Below, in pieces: positions 15,631 through 24,346 of a stretch of DNA of 64,000 bases (positions are counted from its first letter, which is position 1; every line of letters starts with the position of its first letter). Position numbers and translations under genes: made by a program. The stretch comes from Kribbella amoyensis (GTDB lineage Bacteria; Actinomycetota; Actinomycetes; Propionibacteriales; Kribbellaceae). Under the pieces are notes generated by a model. The model did no database searches and was not told the origin of the DNA. It saw only the letters and a list, made by a program, of their open reading frames with translations. The stretch is taken from positions 1,426,001 to 1,490,000 of the forward strand of contig NZ_VIVK01000001.1 in NCBI RefSeq assembly GCF_007828865.1, given 5' to 3'.

Positions 15631-16795
15631 CCCCCGCGATCTCCAGCGCGACCGGGAACGACCCAGCCACCCCGACCGGCAACGGTCCACGGCCCGGCGT
15701 GATCGAGCCGAGGACGCTCGCGTGCCGCGCCCCGGTACAGCTCGGAACCGTCCCGGCGAGCCCGTTCGCGGTCAGGAAGCCCAGGACGGCGAACGCGTAC
15801 GCCTCCTTCGCGACCGCGGGCAGCCCGAGCTCGTCGGTACTGCGGATCGGGATCCCGGCCAGCTCCTGCTCGAGCAGGTGCAGCAGGACCGGGTTCCGGA
15901 TCCCGCCGCCGGCCGCGATCACCTCGGTCCCGGCGTACTTGCGGACCGCGTCGGCCACGGTCCGGGCAGTGAGAGCGGTGACGGTGGCGACCACGTCGTC
16001 GGGCGGGATCTCCGGCAGGCCCGCCATCATCGAGGCCAGGTACCCGAGGTGGAACAGCTCCTTGCCCGTACTCTTCGGCGCCGGCCGCTGATAGTACGGC
16101 TCGGCCAGCAGCCGGTCGAAGAGCTCGGGATGGACCCGGCCGCGCGCCGCCATCACGCCGTCCGCGTCGAACGTGGCCCGGCCCGCCGTGAGTTCGTGGA
16201 CGACCGCGTCGATCAGCGCGTTCGCGGGACCGGTGTCGAACGCGAGCGGGTCACCGACCGGCGGGACCACGGTGATGTTCGCGATCCCGCCCAGGTTGAG
16301 CGCGACCGGCGTCCCCGGACGGCCCCGCAACCAGAGCACGTCGAAGATGCTGACCAGCGGCGCCCCCTGGCCCCCGGCGGCGACGTCGCGTGAACGTAGG
16401 TCCGACACGACCGCGGTCCCGGTGGCCTCCGCGATCCAGGCCGGCTGACCGAGCTGCAGGGTGCCGCGCACGACACCGTCCTCGACCCAGTGGAACACCG
16501 TCTGCCCGTGCGACACGATCAGATCCGCGTGACCACCGCACAACTGCTCGACCGCCTGCTCCGCCGCCTCCGCGAACGCCTGGCCGATCCCGGTGTCGAG
16601 CCGGCACACGGTCCGGACCGAGGTGCTTGCTGGCGGCAACGAGGTGGTCAGCTCGGCGCGCAGTTCCTCGGAGTACGACCGGCTGAGCAGGCCGAGCGGT
16701 TGGAGGACCAGCCGATCACCGTCGAGCCAGAGATCCGCGGCCGCCGCGTCGATCGCGTCGTACGAGGTGCCGGACATGAGGCCGATGACCCGCAT
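15620..16795 (-). CDS. anmK: Anhydro-N-acetylmuramic acid kinase
   Basis: 391 residues, normal for the family. It phosphorylates and opens 1,6-anhydro-N-acetylmuramic acid to MurNAc-6-phosphate in cell-wall recycling. Diagnostic stretches: GLMSGTSYDAIDAA at the N-terminus, SHGQTVFH, LQLGQPAWIAEATG, DLRSRDVAAGGQGAPL, LNLGGIANIT, DTGPANALIDA and GGGIRNPVLL. The usual MSGTSxDG has DA here in place of DG. The ATG shares its first base with the stop of the MHS transporter gene (TGATG at 16793-16797), indicating translational coupling. Confidence 0.96.
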   Translation of the reverse strand: MRVIGLMSGTSYDAIDAAAADLWLDGDRLVLQPLGLLSRSYSEELRAELTTSLPPASTSVRTVCRLDTGIGQAFAEAAEQAVEQLCGGHADLIVSHGQTVFHWVEDGVVRGTLQLGQPAWIAEATGTAVVSDLRSRDVAAGGQGAPLVSIFDVLWLRGRPGTPVALNLGGIANITVVPPVGDPLAFDTGPANALIDAVVHELTAGRATFDADGVMAARGRVHPELFDRLLAEPYYQRPAPKSTGKELFHLGYLASMMAGLPEIPPDDVVATVTALTARTVADAVRKYAGTEVIAAGGGIRNPVLLHLLEQELAGIPIRSTDELGLPAVAKEAYAFAVLGFLTANGLAGTVPSCTGARHASVLGSITPGRGPLPVGVAGSFPVALEIAGATP

Positions 16796-18093
16796 CAGTC
16801 GCGCAACTCCCGTCGGTGGTCGTCGCCGCGCAACGTCAGCAGCGCCAGCACGCTGACCGCGCAGGTGATCATCACGTACCAGGCGGGGATGTCGACGTTC
16901 TTGGTCCGCTTGATCAACTCGGTGATGATCAGGCCCGCACAGCCCGAGAAGACCGCGTTCGACAGCGAGTACGCCAGCCCGAGCCCGGTGTAGCGCGCCC
17001 GGGTCGGGAACATCTCGGCCAGCATCGCCGGACCGGGACCCGCCATCAACCCGACCACCAGACCGGCAACGAAGACCGCGATCCCCTTGGCGGCGGTCGA
17101 GCTCTCCTTGTCCTGCAACAGGTTCATCAGCGGAAACGCCAGCACCACAACCAGCGCCGCTCCGGTCACCATCACCGGGCGCCGGCCGATCCGGTCACTG
17201 AGCCAGCCCGCCGGCATGATCGACACCGCGAACCCGAAGTTCGCCAGCACCGTCGCGACCAGCGCCTGCTGGAACGTCGCGTTCAACGTCGCCTGCAGGT
17301 ACGACGGCATCACGACGAGGAACGTGTACCCGGCGGCCGACCAGCCCATCAACCGGCCGATCCCGAGCGCGATCGCCTTGGCCACCTCGGCCTTGTCCGC
17401 CGGCTGTTGCGGCTCCTGCTGGACCCGCGCGAAGTTCGGTGTCTCGTCCAGCCGCAGCCGCAACCACAACGCGACCAGGCCGAGCGGGAGCGCGAGCAGG
17501 AACGGCACCCGCCAGCCCCAGTCGTACAGCGCCTCCTTGCTCAGCGCCGTCCCCAGGATCGCGGCCAGCCCGGCCCCGACGAGCAGGCCGAGCGCGACGG
17601 TCAGCGACTGCCACGCCCCGTACAACCCGCGCTTCGTCTTCGGCGCGAACTCGGTCATGATCGCGACCGCGCCCCCGAACTCGCCACCGGCCGACAACCC
17701 CTGCAACGCCCGCACCAGCGTGAGCAACCAGGGCGCCGCCGCACCGACGGTCGCGTACGTCGGGAGCAGACCGATCAGGGTGGTCGACAACGTCATCAGC
17801 AGCAGCACGAGGATCAACGTCGGCCGCCGCCCGATCCGGTCCCCGACCCGGCCGAACACGGCCGCCCCGATCGGCCGGAAGAAGAAGGCCAGCGCGAACG
17901 ACGCGTACGTCTTGATCAGGCTCTCGGCGTCACTGGTCGAGGTGGCGCTGAAGAAGTTCGCCGCGATTACGGTGGCGAAGAAGCCGTACGCGCCGAACTC
18001 GTACCACTCGACGAAGTTGCCGACCGTGCCCGCCACCAGCGACCGGCGATGCCGCCGGACGTCCAGGGTCGCCGTACCGGGTGCAGTGCTCAT
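16795..18093 (-). CDS. MHS family MFS transporter coupled to anmK
   Basis: 432 residues from ATG 18093 with GAGAGGAA upstream. Twelve membrane segments. The metabolite:H+ symporter signature is clear: VGNFVEWYEFGAYGFFA at the N-terminus, FGRVGDRIGRRPTL between TM2 and TM3, and GGEFGGAVAIMTEFAP. MHS proteins import organic acids, betaine and the like. The TGATG overlap with anmK makes an anhydro-muropeptide sugar, or a related wall fragment, an attractive substrate, analogous to AmpG in Gram-negatives. That is inference. Confidence 0.88.
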   Translation of the reverse strand: MSTAPGTATLDVRRHRRSLVAGTVGNFVEWYEFGAYGFFATVIAANFFSATSTSDAESLIKTYASFALAFFFRPIGAAVFGRVGDRIGRRPTLILVLLLMTLSTTLIGLLPTYATVGAAAPWLLTLVRALQGLSAGGEFGGAVAIMTEFAPKTKRGLYGAWQSLTVALGLLVGAGLAAILGTALSKEALYDWGWRVPFLLALPLGLVALWLRLRLDETPNFARVQQEPQQPADKAEVAKAIALGIGRLMGWSAAGYTFLVVMPSYLQATLNATFQQALVATVLANFGFAVSIMPAGWLSDRIGRRPVMVTGAALVVVLAFPLMNLLQDKESSTAAKGIAVFVAGLVVGLMAGPGPAMLAEMFPTRARYTGLGLAYSLSNAVFSGCAGLIITELIKRTKNVDIPAWYVMITCAVSVLALLTLRGDDHRRELRD

Positions 18094-18182
18094 CGGGTTC
18101 CTCTCGTCCGGCCCCGTAAGTTTCCTCCCACCCTCAGCCCCATCTTGGTCCATCAGTTCCCACCTGGCGAGTCGCCCGGCCT

Positions 18183-18212
18183 GGCAACCTCTCCGACCGG
18201 CCCGGTGTCGTA
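18183..18212 (+). promoter_or_regulatory. Candidate ECF-type promoter of the sigma factor gene
   Basis: GGCAACCT (18183-18190) followed about 18 bp later by GTCGTA (18207-18212) resembles the GCAACC...CGT pattern of ECF sigma promoters, 27 bp before the sigma ATG. Autoregulation is usual for ECF factors. The fit is by eye. Confidence 0.35.
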
Positions 18213-18238
18213 GCGCGTAACAGCGAGAAGGGGGACGG

Positions 18239-18739
18239 ATGGTCACCAGAGGTGACGATTTCGACGACTTCGTCCGTGGCAGTTCGACCAGGCTGCTCAG
18301 GACCGCGGTCCTGCTCACCGGCGATCAGCAGGCCGCCGAGGACCTGGTGCAGGAAGTCTACGAGCGGATGTACGTGCACTGGGGCCGGGTCACCGGTGCC
18401 CCCGAGCCGTACGCCCGCAAGGCACTGACGAACCTGGTCGCGAATCGCTGGCGCCGCAAGGGCCGGAAACCGGAGGTGGCGCTCGGACCGGGCCATGACC
18501 GGCCGACCGGGGACCGCTCCGACGCCTTCGCTGTCCGGGACCAGTTGCTCAGCGCGCTGCAGGAGCTGCCACCGCGGCAACGCGCCGTGATCGTGCTCCG
18601 GTACTACGAGGACCTGACCGAGGCGCAGACCGCCGAGGCGCTCGGCTGCTCGGTCGGGACCGTCAAGAGCCAGACCTCCCGCGGCCTGGACCGGCTCCGC
18701 CAGCTCACCGAACCCGCGATCATGGAAGGACTGCGATGA
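18239..18739 (+). CDS. RNA polymerase ECF sigma factor, SigE family
   Basis: 166 residues, preceded by GAGAAGGGGGACGG. Region 2 has LTGDQQAAEDLVQEVYERMYVHW. In shorter form, AAEDLVQEVYERMY is the -10-binding helix, and region 4 has LPPRQRAVIVLRYYEDLTEA and the helix-turn-helix LGCSVGTVKSQTSRGLDRLR. No C-terminal extension. The stop overlaps the next gene by 4 nt (ATGA), a typical sigma/anti-sigma arrangement. Confidence 0.93.
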   Translation: MVTRGDDFDDFVRGSSTRLLRTAVLLTGDQQAAEDLVQEVYERMYVHWGRVTGAPEPYARKALTNLVANRWRRKGRKPEVALGPGHDRPTGDRSDAFAVRDQLLSALQELPPRQRAVIVLRYYEDLTEAQTAEALGCSVGTVKSQTSRGLDRLRQLTEPAIMEGLR

Positions 18740-20094
18740 CCGACACCGAACTGAAGGACCGGCTGAGCGCAACCGTCGTCGACGTCGAGGCGCCGCCGGA
18801 CCTGCTCGACCGGGCCCGATCGGGCGGCCGGACCCGGCTCCGTCGCCGGCGGTTCCTCGCCTTGGGCGCCTCGCTCGCCGCCGTGGCCGCGGCGGGCGGA
18901 GTGGCCGCCACGACGTCCACCCTGCGCGGCCGGTCCGACGACCTGGCCGCGACTCCGGCCCCCGGAGCCACCGACCCGTACGGCTTCCTGATGACGTCGC
19001 CGACCCGCGGCGATCTGGCCGGCGACGAGGAGTACCTCGATCAGGTCCTGGCCGCATGGCGTGGCAGCCACCGCAAGTCCGCCAACCACTACCGCGGGAT
19101 CTTCGACCGGCTGCAAGGCCGGCCCAAGGTCGTCTGGGCCGGCACCACGCCGGCCGGTCGAGCCGCGATCGTGGCGCAGTACTCGGACTTACGGCACCAC
19201 GAAGACATCCAACTGGATCGCGAGGGCGTGCAGACGCTCGTCGGGTTCGTCGGCGAGGGCAAAGACGGGCGCCCCACCGTCGTGGCCGACAGCTATCCCG
19301 CCCCGGGCGTCTCCCTGGACGCCGGATTCGTCACCACCCAGGGCGAGAACCAGGCACTCGTCGTGCTCGACACCGGGAAGCGCACCGGCTGGTCGCCGGG
19401 CCGGCACTACAACGCGCAGGGCGGCAGCGGTCGCGAGTACACCCCGCTCCGCTTCGAGAACGGCGTGAGCGTCGTCGCGCTTCCGCCCGGTACCGACCTG
19501 GCCGACCTCGCACTGAGCGTGCTGCCCACCAGCAAGGACTCGTCGAGCCTGTCGATCGCCAACGGCGGCGTCAACCGGGCTCCGATAGAACAGGGCAAGG
19601 ACGAGCGGCTCTGGACCGACTTCCCCGAGTTCGCCTTGTGGCCGATGACCGAGAGCGCCGACAGCCTGCGCGGCACCGCCGCCGACCAGTTCGACGGTCC
19701 GGTGTCCGCCGCGCGGGATCCCGACACGTACGCGTTCGCGATGTCGCTGTGGACCGGCTACGGCGTCACCGCCGACAAGTCCCACCTCTTCCTCGGCGAG
19801 ATTCGGCTCGACAACGACCCCACCCGGACCTATGCCGTCCTGAAGTCGCGCTCCGGCCGGATCACCATTACCCCGGGTGGTGTCCCGGACCGCGACGCCG
19901 CCCTGCCGGTGTCGATCAAGCTCCCCGGCGGTCAAGGCTGGGCGGTCGCACAACGGGACGCCGACCTCTCTTACCGCTTCGGCGCCGGGTCCTGGAGCAA
20001 GCCCCGCCAGAACGCGTTGCTCGTTCCGGCCGGCCCGGCCGCCGAGGTCAAGGTCGTCCAGGGCGACAAGGAGACGGTCGTCACCCTGCGCTGA
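18736..20094 (+). CDS. Membrane-anchored sigma-linked protein (putative anti-sigma partner)
   Basis: 452 residues. A short cytoplasmic N-terminus (1-37) with APPDLLDRARSGGRTRLRRRR precedes one membrane span (38-62), and the remaining 390 residues are extracytoplasmic. The domain is not one I recognise. The layout (short N-terminal cytoplasmic part, single TM, large sensor) and translational coupling to the sigma gene argue for an anti-sigma or signal-sensing role. No zinc-binding HxxxCxxC motif is present, so it is not a ZAS-type anti-sigma factor. Confidence 0.7.
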   Translation: MTDTELKDRLSATVVDVEAPPDLLDRARSGGRTRLRRRRFLALGASLAAVAAAGGVAATTSTLRGRSDDLAATPAPGATDPYGFLMTSPTRGDLAGDEEYLDQVLAAWRGSHRKSANHYRGIFDRLQGRPKVVWAGTTPAGRAAIVAQYSDLRHHEDIQLDREGVQTLVGFVGEGKDGRPTVVADSYPAPGVSLDAGFVTTQGENQALVVLDTGKRTGWSPGRHYNAQGGSGREYTPLRFENGVSVVALPPGTDLADLALSVLPTSKDSSSLSIANGGVNRAPIEQGKDERLWTDFPEFALWPMTESADSLRGTAADQFDGPVSAARDPDTYAFAMSLWTGYGVTADKSHLFLGEIRLDNDPTRTYAVLKSRSGRITITPGGVPDRDAALPVSIKLPGGQGWAVAQRDADLSYRFGAGSWSKPRQNALLVPAGPAAEVKVVQGDKETVVTLR

Positions 20095-20095
20095 C

Positions 20096-20611
20096 TCAGA
20101 CCCGGTAGGTCCAGCCGGGTTGCCAGGTGAAGGGTGCGTCTACGAGGTCTTCCAGGGGGACGTGGTCGAGGAGGTGTTGCAGGGACCAGCGGTTGGCCGA
20201 GTGGGCGACGACGAGGACTCGGCGGCCGTCGTACCAGCGTTTGAGGTCCTCGAGCAGTGACCTGGTGAGTTCGAGCACGTCCCAGTAGCTCTGGCCGCCG
20301 CCGGGGTACGGCTGGTCGATCCAGCGCAGCCGCGGCCGGAGCTCCTCGACGGGGGCACCGTTGAGCTCGCCGTAGTCGCACTCCCGCAGCCGCCAGTCCT
20401 GGAAGTGCGGGACCGGGAGCGCGGCCAGCTCGACTGTCCGGACCGCGCGGTGCAGGTCGGAGCTGAACACCACGTCCACGTCGCCGCGCCGCTTGCCCAG
20501 GTCGACGGCCTGCCGGCACCCGGCCGCGGACAACTCCCCCGGCAACCACCCGGTCGCGATGCCGCGTTCGTTGTCCACCGTGGTCGCGTGCGTCTCGTAG
20601 ATCAGCTCCAC
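20096..20611 (-). CDS. Histidine phosphatase family protein with variant RHG motif
   Basis: 171 residues from GTG 20611, with CTGGAG 3 nt upstream. The fold markers are those of phosphoglycerate-mutase-like phosphatases: the catalytic His in LIYETHATTVDNE, SSDLHRAVRTVE, WRLRECDYGELNG (acid residue) and VLVVAHSANRW (second His). The usual RHG is THA here, so the arginine that normally contacts phosphate is missing from that position. It may therefore be a divergent phosphatase or a binding protein. Convergent with the sigma operon, with a 1-bp gap. Confidence 0.82.
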   Translation of the reverse strand: MELIYETHATTVDNERGIATGWLPGELSAAGCRQAVDLGKRRGDVDVVFSSDLHRAVRTVELAALPVPHFQDWRLRECDYGELNGAPVEELRPRLRWIDQPYPGGGQSYWDVLELTRSLLEDLKRWYDGRRVLVVAHSANRWSLQHLLDHVPLEDLVDAPFTWQPGWTYRV

Positions 20612-20651
20612 TGCTCCAGGGTCCCCGATCCAGCTCACACCGGAGAACGCT

Positions 20652-20696
20652 TTGCCCTCGTTACCCGCGGGTATATACTTAAGTTACTCGTGAGTA
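20652..20696 (+). promoter_or_regulatory. Promoter with two TACYCGYGRGTA operators
   Basis: A TTGCCC (20652-20657) and TATACT (20674-20679) pair with 16-bp spacing makes a good promoter. Two perfect 12-bp palindromes flank the -10: TACCCGCGGGTA (20662-20673) and TACTCGTGAGTA (20685-20696). Both fit TACYCGYGRGTA and their centres are 23 bp apart, about two helical turns. Occlusion of the promoter by a dimeric repressor, probably of the TetR or FadR type that senses acyl-CoA, is the simplest reading. Confidence 0.65.
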
Positions 20697-20724
20697 TAGT
20701 CAGCGAAGAGGCAGGGGTAGGCGC

Positions 20725-22584
20725 GTGAGCCACTACAAGTCGAATCTGCGGGACATCGAGTTCAACCTGCTCGAGGTCCTGGGCCGCACCGAGGTACTGG
20801 GACAGGGCCCGTACGCCGACATGGACGTGGACACCGCCCGCGAGGTGCTGTCCGAGATCGACCGGCTGGCCCGGACCGAGCTGGCCGCCTCGTTCGAGGA
20901 GTCCGACCGGACGCCGCCGGTGTTCGACCCGGCCACCCACGAGGTGGCGATGCCGGCGGCGTTCAAGAAGAGCTACCACGCCTACATGGACGCCGAGTGG
21001 TGGAAGCTCGAGCTGCCCGCCGAGCTCGGCGGCCAGCCGACCCCGCCGTCGCTGCGCTGGGCCGCCGCCGAGATGGTGCTCGGCGCCAACCCGGCCGTGC
21101 ACATCTATGCGGCCGGCCCGAACTTCGCCCACGTCGTCTGGCGCAACGGCATCGAGCGGGACCAGAAGATCGCCCGGCACATGATCGACCGCGGCTGGGG
21201 CGCGACGATGGTGCTGACCGAGCCGGACGCCGGCTCCGACGTCGGCGCCGGCCGGACCAAGGCCACCCTGCAGGAGGACGGCAGCTGGCACCTCGAAGGC
21301 GTCAAGCGGTTCATCACCTCCGGCGAGCACGACATGACCGAGAACATCGTGCACCTGGTGCTGGCCCGGCCGCAGGGTGTCGAGGGTGCGGGCGGCCCGG
21401 GCACCAAGGGCCTCAGCCTGTTCGTGGTGCCGAAGTACGACTTCGACCTGGAGACCGGCGAGCTGACCGGTGAGCGCAACGGCGCCTACGTCACCAACGT
21501 CGAGAAGAAGATGGGCATCAAGGTGTCCACCACCTGCGAGATCACCTTCGGCGAGACCACGCCGGCCAAGGGCTGGCTGCTCGGCGAGGTGCACGACGGC
21601 ATCGCGCAGATGTTCCAGGTGATCGAGTACGCCCGGATGATGGTCGGCACCAAGGCGATCGCCACCCTCTCCACCGGGTACCTGAACGCACTCGAGTACG
21701 CCAAGGAACGGGTCCAGGGCGCCGACCTGACCAACCCGGCCAAGACCGCGCCGCGGGTCACGATCACCCACCACCCCGACGTGCGCCGCTCGCTGATGAC
21801 GCAGAAGGCGTACTCCGAGGCGCTGCGCGCGCTGGTGCTGTTCACCGCGACGTACCAGGACCGCGCCGAGCAGGCCCGGTACGCAGGGGAGCAGGACGAG
21901 GTCGCCGAGGGTGTGAACGACCTGCTGCTCCCGCTGGTCAAGGGGTACGGCTCGGAGAAGTCGTGGACGCTGCTCGGCACCGAGTCGCTGCAGACGTTCG
22001 GCGGCTCCGGGTTCCTGCAGGACTACCCGATCGAGCAGTACGTCCGGGACGCCAAGATCGACACCCTGTACGAGGGCACCACCGCGATCCAGGGCCAGGA
22101 CCTGTTCTTCCGCAAGATCATCAAGGACCAGGGCCGCGCCCTCGGTCACCTGGCCGAGCAGATCCAGGGCTTCGTCGCCTCCGAGGCGGGCAACGGCCGG
22201 CTGAAGGAGGAGCGCGGGCTGCTGGCCAAGGGCCTGGAGGACGCGCAGAAGATCCTCGGCGTGATGGGCCAGGCGCTGATGGCGAGCAACCCGCAGGCGG
22301 AGAACGGTGACCCGCGCAACGTCTACAAGGTCGGCCTGAACACGTCCCGGCTGCTCTTCGTGCTCGGCGACGTGGTCTGCTCCTGGCTGATGCTGCGGCA
22401 GGCCGAGATCGCGCTGGACCGGCTGGGCGGCGAGCTGTCCCCGGCCGACCAGGACTTCTACACCGGCAAGGTGGCGGCGGCGCAATGGTTCGTCCGGTCC
22501 ACGATGCCGTCGGTCCGGGCCGAGCGGGTCAAGGCGGAGCTCACCGACCTGGACGTGATGGACCTGCCCGAGTCCGCGTTCTGA
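20725..22584 (+). CDS. Acyl-CoA dehydrogenase, FadE5-like
   Basis: 619 residues, the long form with an N-terminal extension ([19 protein letters not shown]) and a C-terminal extra domain, as in mycobacterial FadE5. It catalyses FAD-dependent alpha,beta-desaturation of acyl-CoA in beta-oxidation. Visible: [19 protein letters not shown] (FAD/substrate site), [21 protein letters not shown] [20 protein letters not shown], and [15 protein letters not shown] with the likely catalytic Glu. GTG start with AGGGGTAGG upstream. Single gene, with two operators in its promoter; no electron-transfer flavoprotein gene nearby. Confidence 0.93.
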   Translation: MSHYKSNLRDIEFNLLEVLGRTEVLGQGPYADMDVDTAREVLSEIDRLARTELAASFEESDRTPPVFDPATHEVAMPAAFKKSYHAYMDAEWWKLELPAELGGQPTPPSLRWAAAEMVLGANPAVHIYAAGPNFAHVVWRNGIERDQKIARHMIDRGWGATMVLTEPDAGSDVGAGRTKATLQEDGSWHLEGVKRFITSGEHDMTENIVHLVLARPQGVEGAGGPGTKGLSLFVVPKYDFDLETGELTGERNGAYVTNVEKKMGIKVSTTCEITFGETTPAKGWLLGEVHDGIAQMFQVIEYARMMVGTKAIATLSTGYLNALEYAKERVQGADLTNPAKTAPRVTITHHPDVRRSLMTQKAYSEALRALVLFTATYQDRAEQARYAGEQDEVAEGVNDLLLPLVKGYGSEKSWTLLGTESLQTFGGSGFLQDYPIEQYVRDAKIDTLYEGTTAIQGQDLFFRKIIKDQGRALGHLAEQIQGFVASEAGNGRLKEERGLLAKGLEDAQKILGVMGQALMASNPQAENGDPRNVYKVGLNTSRLLFVLGDVVCSWLMLRQAEIALDRLGGELSPADQDFYTGKVAAAQWFVRSTMPSVRAERVKAELTDLDVMDLPESAF

Positions 22585-22735
22585 CCCCGCGAGCCGTCGC
22601 GCCCCCGACGGCTCCGGCCGATCTGCCCCGGGATGCCCCGCCGGATGGCCTGGTAGAACCGTCCCGGCGGAGGCAACGTTTGCGCCCGTGGCACCGCGAC
22701 CCTGGCCCGGCTTCCCCTGTCCGCGCCAGGGCCGC

Positions 22736-22840
22736 GGCCCCACTTCAGGCGGCCCCACTTCAGGCGGCCCCACTTCAGGCGGCCCCATTTCAGGCGGCCC
22801 CATTTCAGGCGGCCCCACTTCGGGCGGCCGCATTTCAGGC
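22736..22840 (+). repeat. Seven tandem copies of a 15-bp repeat
   Basis: The unit GGCCCCACTTCAGGC occurs seven times in register (22736-22840) with C/T and A/G variants. The 15-bp period keeps all frames open, which explains the spurious long frames across it. It lies 150 bp after the acyl-CoA dehydrogenase stop and directly before palindromic element A. Nothing is recognised in 22585-22735. Confidence 0.9.
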
Positions 22841-22841
22841 G

Positions 22842-22908
22842 TTGACCCACGAGAGCAGGGGCTGGCCCACCAGATTTCGGTGGGCCAACCCGCAACCTCG
22901 TGGGTTAA
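22842..22908. repeat. Nested palindromic element, copy A
   Basis: Outer arms TTGACCCACGAG (22842-22853) and CTCGTGGGTTAA (22897-22908) pair with one mismatch. Inner arms TGGCCCACC (22863-22871) and GGTGGGCCA (22879-22887) pair perfectly. Same architecture and core sequence as the copies near 31.2, 53.1 and 53.4 kb. Confidence 0.8.
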
Positions 22909-23038
22909 CCCCTGAGTTGAATCTGGGGCCGGTCGCCGTGGTTCCGGGTCAGTGGGGTGAGCTCCGACCCGGAACCGCCGCCGTCCGTCCAGCGTCTGTG
23001 CAGGCGTGTCCACCGCCGCCCGTCGTACGCTGTGCGCG

Positions 23039-24346
23039 ATGTTCGCCCACTTGCGTCGCCTCGCCGTCCTGCTGGCCGTGCTGGCGTTCCTGCCGACGAG
23101 TCCCGCGCACGCCGCGCCTCCGGAGCTGCCGGACCGGATCGCCGCCGCGTGGAAGAAGGACCCGCTGTACATCGACGAGGGGCTGCGGGTCGCGTTCCCG
23201 AAGGCCGAGCTGGACCGGATCCGCGCGGCCGCCAAGACCGTCGACTTCCCCGTGTACATCGCGCTGGTGCCCCGGACCCCGGAGTTCCGCGAGGACCAGG
23301 TCGACCTGGTGACGTTGCTGTACGCCCGGATCGGCAAGCCCGCGCTGTACACGGTGTGGTCCGTCTCGGACGACTACTGGGCCGGGTCGTCGAAGCTGAC
23401 CCGGCCGGCCGGGCTGAAGGGCCGCGAGCTCGTCGGCGTGCAGCTCGACGACAAGCAGGACAACGACCTGGTCAAGGACCGGCCCGCCCCGGGGATCGCG
23501 CGGACCGTCCAGCAGGCCGCGACCGCGTACGACGGCCGCCCGCTGCCGCAGATCCCGGCGAGTGACCTGCAGCCGCCGAGGAAGCGGCGGGAAGGTCCGT
23601 CGGTCACGGACCAGGAGGACAAGGCCGCGTTCACCGGGATGGGGATCGGCGGAGGTATCGGGTTCCTGCTCACCCTGATCCTCACCCTGCTGCACCGGCG
23701 TTCCACGGCCCGCCGGCGGGACGGGATCCGGCCCCGCTCCGCCACGGCGAAGGCGACCGCGAAGGCGAGGGCGAAGGCGGCAGCGGCCGCGAAGGCCCGG
23801 GGCGAGGCGCCGAGCACGGTGTCGGCCGTCCAGGACCAGGCGGATCGCTGGCTCACCAAGGCCGGCCGGTCGGTCAAGTCCCTGGAGGCCCGGAAGAACA
23901 AGTCCTCCGAGCAGCTGGACCGGCGCGACGACGCGGTCCGGCGGCTCGACGCGGCCCGGACCCTGCGCGAGGCGAAGGCGGACGACCTGCTCACGACGGC
24001 CGGCGCCCTCGTCCTCGCCCGGCAGGCGCACCAGGCCGCGACAGCGACCAAGGTCCAGCCGCCCTGCTTCTTCGACCCGACCCATCCGTCCGGCACGCAC
24101 CAGGCCACCTGGTCGGACGACACGGACGTACCGGCCTGCCGGAACTGCGCCCGCACCGTCGAACGCGGCGGTACGCCCCGCGGTCTGCGGGTGCCCGGCC
24201 GCTCCGGTCTGCTCGGGTTGGACCGGTCGGAGGTGCCGTACTGGACCCTCGACCCGGAGGACAGCCCGTTGGTGGCGAGTGGGTTCGGCGCGTTGACCGA
24301 CGACCTGCCGGAGCGGGTCGAGCGAGCCTTCGGAGGGGTCCGATGA
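23039..24346 (+). CDS. DPLYID-domain membrane protein with Cys/His C-terminal domain (gene 1 of 3)
   Basis: 435 residues. ATG 23039 is chosen because TACGCT (23026-23031) ends 7 nt upstream, a leaderless arrangement; GTG 23006 is the alternative. Signal peptide (cut after AHA, about residue 24), then an extracytoplasmic domain of about 140 residues with KKDPLYIDEG and FPVYIALVP. A membrane span (GIGFLLTLILTLL) follows near 205-222, then a cytoplasmic Ala/Lys/Arg helical region, then a C-terminal domain with PCFFDPTHPSG, CRNC, ERGGTPRG and PYW. The Cys/His set looks able to bind a metal. The domain is conserved in actinomycetes but I know of no function. Overlaps gene 2 by ATGA. Confidence 0.8.
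   Translation: MFAHLRRLAVLLAVLAFLPTSPAHAAPPELPDRIAAAWKKDPLYIDEGLRVAFPKAELDRIRAAAKTVDFPVYIALVPRTPEFREDQVDLVTLLYARIGKPALYTVWSVSDDYWAGSSKLTRPAGLKGRELVGVQLDDKQDNDLVKDRPAPGIARTVQQAATAYDGRPLPQIPASDLQPPRKRREGPSVTDQEDKAAFTGMGIGGGIGFLLTLILTLLHRRSTARRRDGIRPRSATAKATAKARAKAAAAAKARGEAPSTVSAVQDQADRWLTKAGRSVKSLEARKNKSSEQLDRRDDAVRRLDAARTLREAKADDLLTTAGALVLARQAHQAATATKVQPPCFFDPTHPSGTHQATWSDDTDVPACRNCARTVERGGTPRGLRVPGRSGLLGLDRSEVPYWTLDPEDSPLVASGFGALTDDLPERVERAFGGVR

Noticed and set aside
20635..23352. A 905-codon open frame on the minus strand
   Set aside because: Antisense to the FadE5-like gene and the 15-bp repeat, with no domain and shadow-type composition.
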